A DNA stretch of 64,000 nt from Heracleum sosnowskyi (lineage: Eukaryota > Streptophyta > Magnoliopsida > Apiales > Apiaceae): assembly GCA_030848705.1 (NCBI GenBank), contig JAUIZM010000015.1, positions 2,542,001-2,606,000 of the forward strand. The letters run 5' to 3'. The notes beneath the pieces are model-generated. The model had not been told where the DNA came from and ran no database searches. It saw only the letters and a program-made list of their open reading frames with translations. The translations under genes were made by a program, and so were the position numbers. Positions within the stretch are counted from its first letter, which is position 1, and each line of letters begins with the position of its first letter. This document shows, piece after piece, positions 61,517 to 64,000 of the stretch.

Positions 61517-62540
61517 TCTATACTATCTTATAATAGATGAAATATTAAAAGTTTGGTTGGTCGGTCCGTTAATACTTAGTGATTTTACCTGATTACCCTT
61601 ACTTACTTTAAAAAAATATTATTAAATAATAACATTATTTATAACCAATTACCTTTTCAACTAAAATACATAACTTTTTCTATTTTTTATCAAAATTTCG
61701 TCTTTTTCTAAAAAAATCACGGGCATTACCTTTTTCAACTAAAACATGTTACTTTGTCTATTTTTCTTTACTAAAACATCTCATTTTCCAAAAATATCAC
61801 GGACAAACCCTTACTTATTTATTTTAAAACATATTTTAATACTTTTAATTACGGACAATTACCTTTTTCAACTCAAACATGTTACTTTTTCTATTTTTCC
61901 TTATTAAACGCTACTTTTCCAAAAATATCACGGGTAAACCGTTACTTATTATTTTAAAACCTATTTTAATATTTTTAATTATTTAAAAAATTTTAAAATG
62001 CCTACTTATTTGTGTAACAAATGCAATTAATAAAATAATAAATAATAAATAATAACATTATTTATAACCAATTAACTTTTCAACTAAAATACATTACTTT
62101 TCCAATCTTTTCTAACGAAGACCTCTTTTTTTCTAAAAAAATCACGAACAATTACTTTTTTCAACTAAAACATGTTACTTTTACTTTTTCTATTTCCCCT
62201 TACTAGAACACCTCTTTTTTCAAAAATATCACTGACAAACCCTTACTTATTTATTTTAAAATTTATTTTAATAATTTTAATTACGAGCAATTACCTTTTT
62301 CAACTCAAACATGTTATTGTTTCTATTTTTCCTTACTAAAACCCTTCATTTTCCATAAATATCACGGGAAAACGATTACTTATTTATTTTAAAACCAATT
62401 TTAATACTTTAATTATTTAAAAAATCTTAACACACCTACTTATTTTTTTTAACAAATGCAATTAATAAAATATTAAAACGTAAATAATAAAAATATCAAT
62501 TATTAAAAATAATATGTGCATCGCACGAGTTTTAAGCTAG
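61517..62540 (+). mobile_element. Non-autonomous Helitron H3
   Basis: Starts TCTATACTATCTTATAATAG after an A and ends GTGCATCGCACGAG...TTTTAAGCTAG before a T. 1,024 bp. The same family as H1 (shared AAAGTTTGGT and TCACGGG blocks). The interior is a tandem duplication. Confidence 0.75.
61628..62475 (+). repeat. Two tandem copies of a ~423-bp unit inside H3
   Basis: AATAACATTATTTATAACCA starts at 61628 and again at 62051. Both copies run on through TTTTTCAACTAAAACATGTTAC, TTATTTATTTTAAAA and AACAAATGCAATTAATAAAA. They differ by scattered substitutions and small indels. Confidence 0.8.
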
Positions 62541-62904
62541 TATATATATAGGGTCTTATTCCAATAGAAACCACGCTTACAATAGAAACTAGAAACTAAA
62601 TAAAAAAATTCTTAAATCGCGTCAAAATATAGCACATATGGTATGCAAATTGTTCGTTGGGAGATAGGAAAAAATACGGTGAAGTCGGATTTAAAAAAAA
62701 ACTCACCGATTAACGGAAAAAATCAAATTAAAAACAGAGGTAATTATGTGGGATTGTGTATGAGAAAGTGTATTTTAATTGTGTGTGTGTCTCTAGGGGC
62801 TATTAGATTAGATTGATCTAATGAGATTAAATTAGTTTCTAATTTCTATTTTAACTTTATTTTATTTTTTTTGCTAAGTAGCTTTAGTTTCTATTTGATC
62901 ACTA
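62541..62904. mobile_element. Possible MITE
   Basis: The ends are imperfect inverted repeats: CCAATAGAAACCACG near 62563 against the complement of AGTTTCTATTTGATC near 62890. TA-rich sequence lies on both sides. 360 bp, no ORF. Class not determined. Confidence 0.3.

Positions 62905-62905
<1 letters not shown>

Positions 62906-62948
<43 letters not shown>
62906..62948. repeat. (TA)n microsatellite
   Basis: About 21 TA units without interruption, ending next to a Helitron 3' end. Confidence 0.95.
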
Positions 62949-62949
<1 letters not shown>

Positions 62950-62950
<1 letters not shown>

Positions 62951-64000
62951 TAGCATAATAACCCGTGCGAGGCATGGGTCGTGTTCTAGCATCGTATAAA
63001 TATACGTCATTTTCAAAGATATGATATGATGGAATGAACATATTTTGTTACAAAATGAAATATACATGGTCCTATTTATGCAATTCAAATGTTAGATAAA
63101 CGTCGAATGTATTAAGAAGCACACATTTCTCAATGAACATGATTGAGAGATAATGTGATAACTATTAATAAAGGAAATGTTAACGAGTCATTACAATTGT
63201 CTATGTACTGTAATTGACAATACAACGTCTGGCCACTGAAAGATGTGGTTGTTTGATAACACCTACCATGAATATGAAAAAGTTCTCATATTTCGTTTCT
63301 AAGTGGCCTAATAAATATATTTTTTGTTCATATTTAGATCATTTAAGATCCTACCTTTATGCAATGGGCAAACAAAACCTTTATTTCCCTTAATAGTTTT
63401 AAGAATTCAATTATGTTTTAATGACATATTTTGTGTTAGTAGATGACGATTGTCTTTGACACAACTCCATTTGGAAAGATTATCGACTACCCCTGATTAA
63501 ATGAAGCTAGTCTACAGTCAGCATATCTTCTGTAATTTAATGATAAATCTCATGTTGAACCATTAAGAGTTGGATATGTTATTAACAAAGTGAATTATGT
63601 GTATATATGTATATTTGTGCACGTCAGAGTTATGTTGTTGTAGTAGCACTGATGGTATGTTCTAATAAAATACCTGATGTTTTGAAGGAACTGCATTGAC
63701 GGTCATCTACTTAGTTGTGCGTATTTCACTTGGCTAGATGATAATTTATACAGTTATAGTGGTGGGATTTGTTAGAATAAGTTTCATCGGCCTGATACAG
63801 AAATTTGACACAATTTGGTTGGTATATTAGGTGTGATATAAGTAAACAACGACTCCTTAATTTTGTAACCCCTGAATATGCGGGGGATTATCCATGTAAT
63901 AACCTTATAGTAAAGGAAAACGGTTAGTTCACCTCATTATATAGTGTAAGTCTGGCTCGGTTTCATATGTAATGTGACTAATTGGCTCTCAAGTGGTATA
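62950..64000 (-). mobile_element. Helitron 3' end on the minus strand; remainder unresolved
   Basis: Plus-strand CTAGCATAATAACCCGTGCG at 62950 reads on the minus strand as a hairpin region (GCCTCGCACGGGTTATTATG) ending CTAG, followed by T. The 5' end was not found and may lie beyond 64000. I see no gene in 63000-64000. Confidence 0.5.

Overview
This window is plant nuclear DNA, most likely from a eudicot. It is packed with nested transposable elements, and only one short stretch looks like a host gene. I cannot name the species. The evidence for a plant is SIRE/Maximus-type Copia elements with large extra 'envelope-like' ORFs, an Athila-type Gypsy element, initiator-Met tRNA primer sites (TGGTATCAGAGC), Helitrons ending in CTAG, and an AT-rich background.

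Layout. (1) 1-3448: the 3' part of a plus-strand SIRE-type element, here called Z, with two overlapping envelope-like ORFs and its 3' LTR. (2) 3449-8364 and 20370-20897: a decayed minus-strand SIRE-type element, A (pol, gag, PBS, part of its 5' LTR). Z is inserted in its 3' part. (3) 8365-20369: a full-length plus-strand SIRE-type element, B, inserted in the gag of A, with perfect CTTTC target duplications and 546-bp LTRs differing at 4 sites. (4) 20898-46788: a plus-strand SIRE-type element, C. Its two outer flanks do not match, and they lie in two different elements (A on the left, D on the right). Its pol is split by (5) 25971-38239: a very young Athila-type Gypsy element, E, with CAATG target duplications and 1,748-bp LTRs differing at only 5 sites. 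(6) 46789-55007: a minus-strand SIRE-type element, D, of the same family as Z, with an uninterrupted pol but lacking its 3' end. (7) 55008-64000: flanking DNA with a candidate two-exon host gene that has site II promoter motifs, a low-complexity CGGTT-rich tract, a 5'-truncated LINE with a 14-bp target duplication, a cluster of non-autonomous Helitrons, a tRNA-derived SINE-like unit and a (TA)n tract.

How the genes work. Each SIRE-type element encodes gag (particle protein, CCHC zinc knuckles), pol (protease, integrase, reverse transcriptase, RNase H) and an envelope-like region of unknown function. The Athila element has the Gypsy domain order, with integrase last. Most copies are broken by nonsense codons, small indels or nested insertions. 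The least damaged are the pol of D and all of E, where I see one frame break.

The most unusual observation is that each element family is filled with its own short word: TGACAG/CTGTCA in Z and D, AAACTCTGA in B, ATCCTGAT in A, TTCGATAGTTTT in C, and GCGTCGAGACGC in the LTR of E. The words occur in LTRs, spacers and low-constraint coding linkers. In three families the LTR copies are mostly the reverse complement of the internal copies. A second point is the gag/pol boundary: in B, C and D a 3'-splice-site-like TGCAG^GG is kept, although pol lies in a different frame relative to gag in each. All counts and alignments were made by eye.
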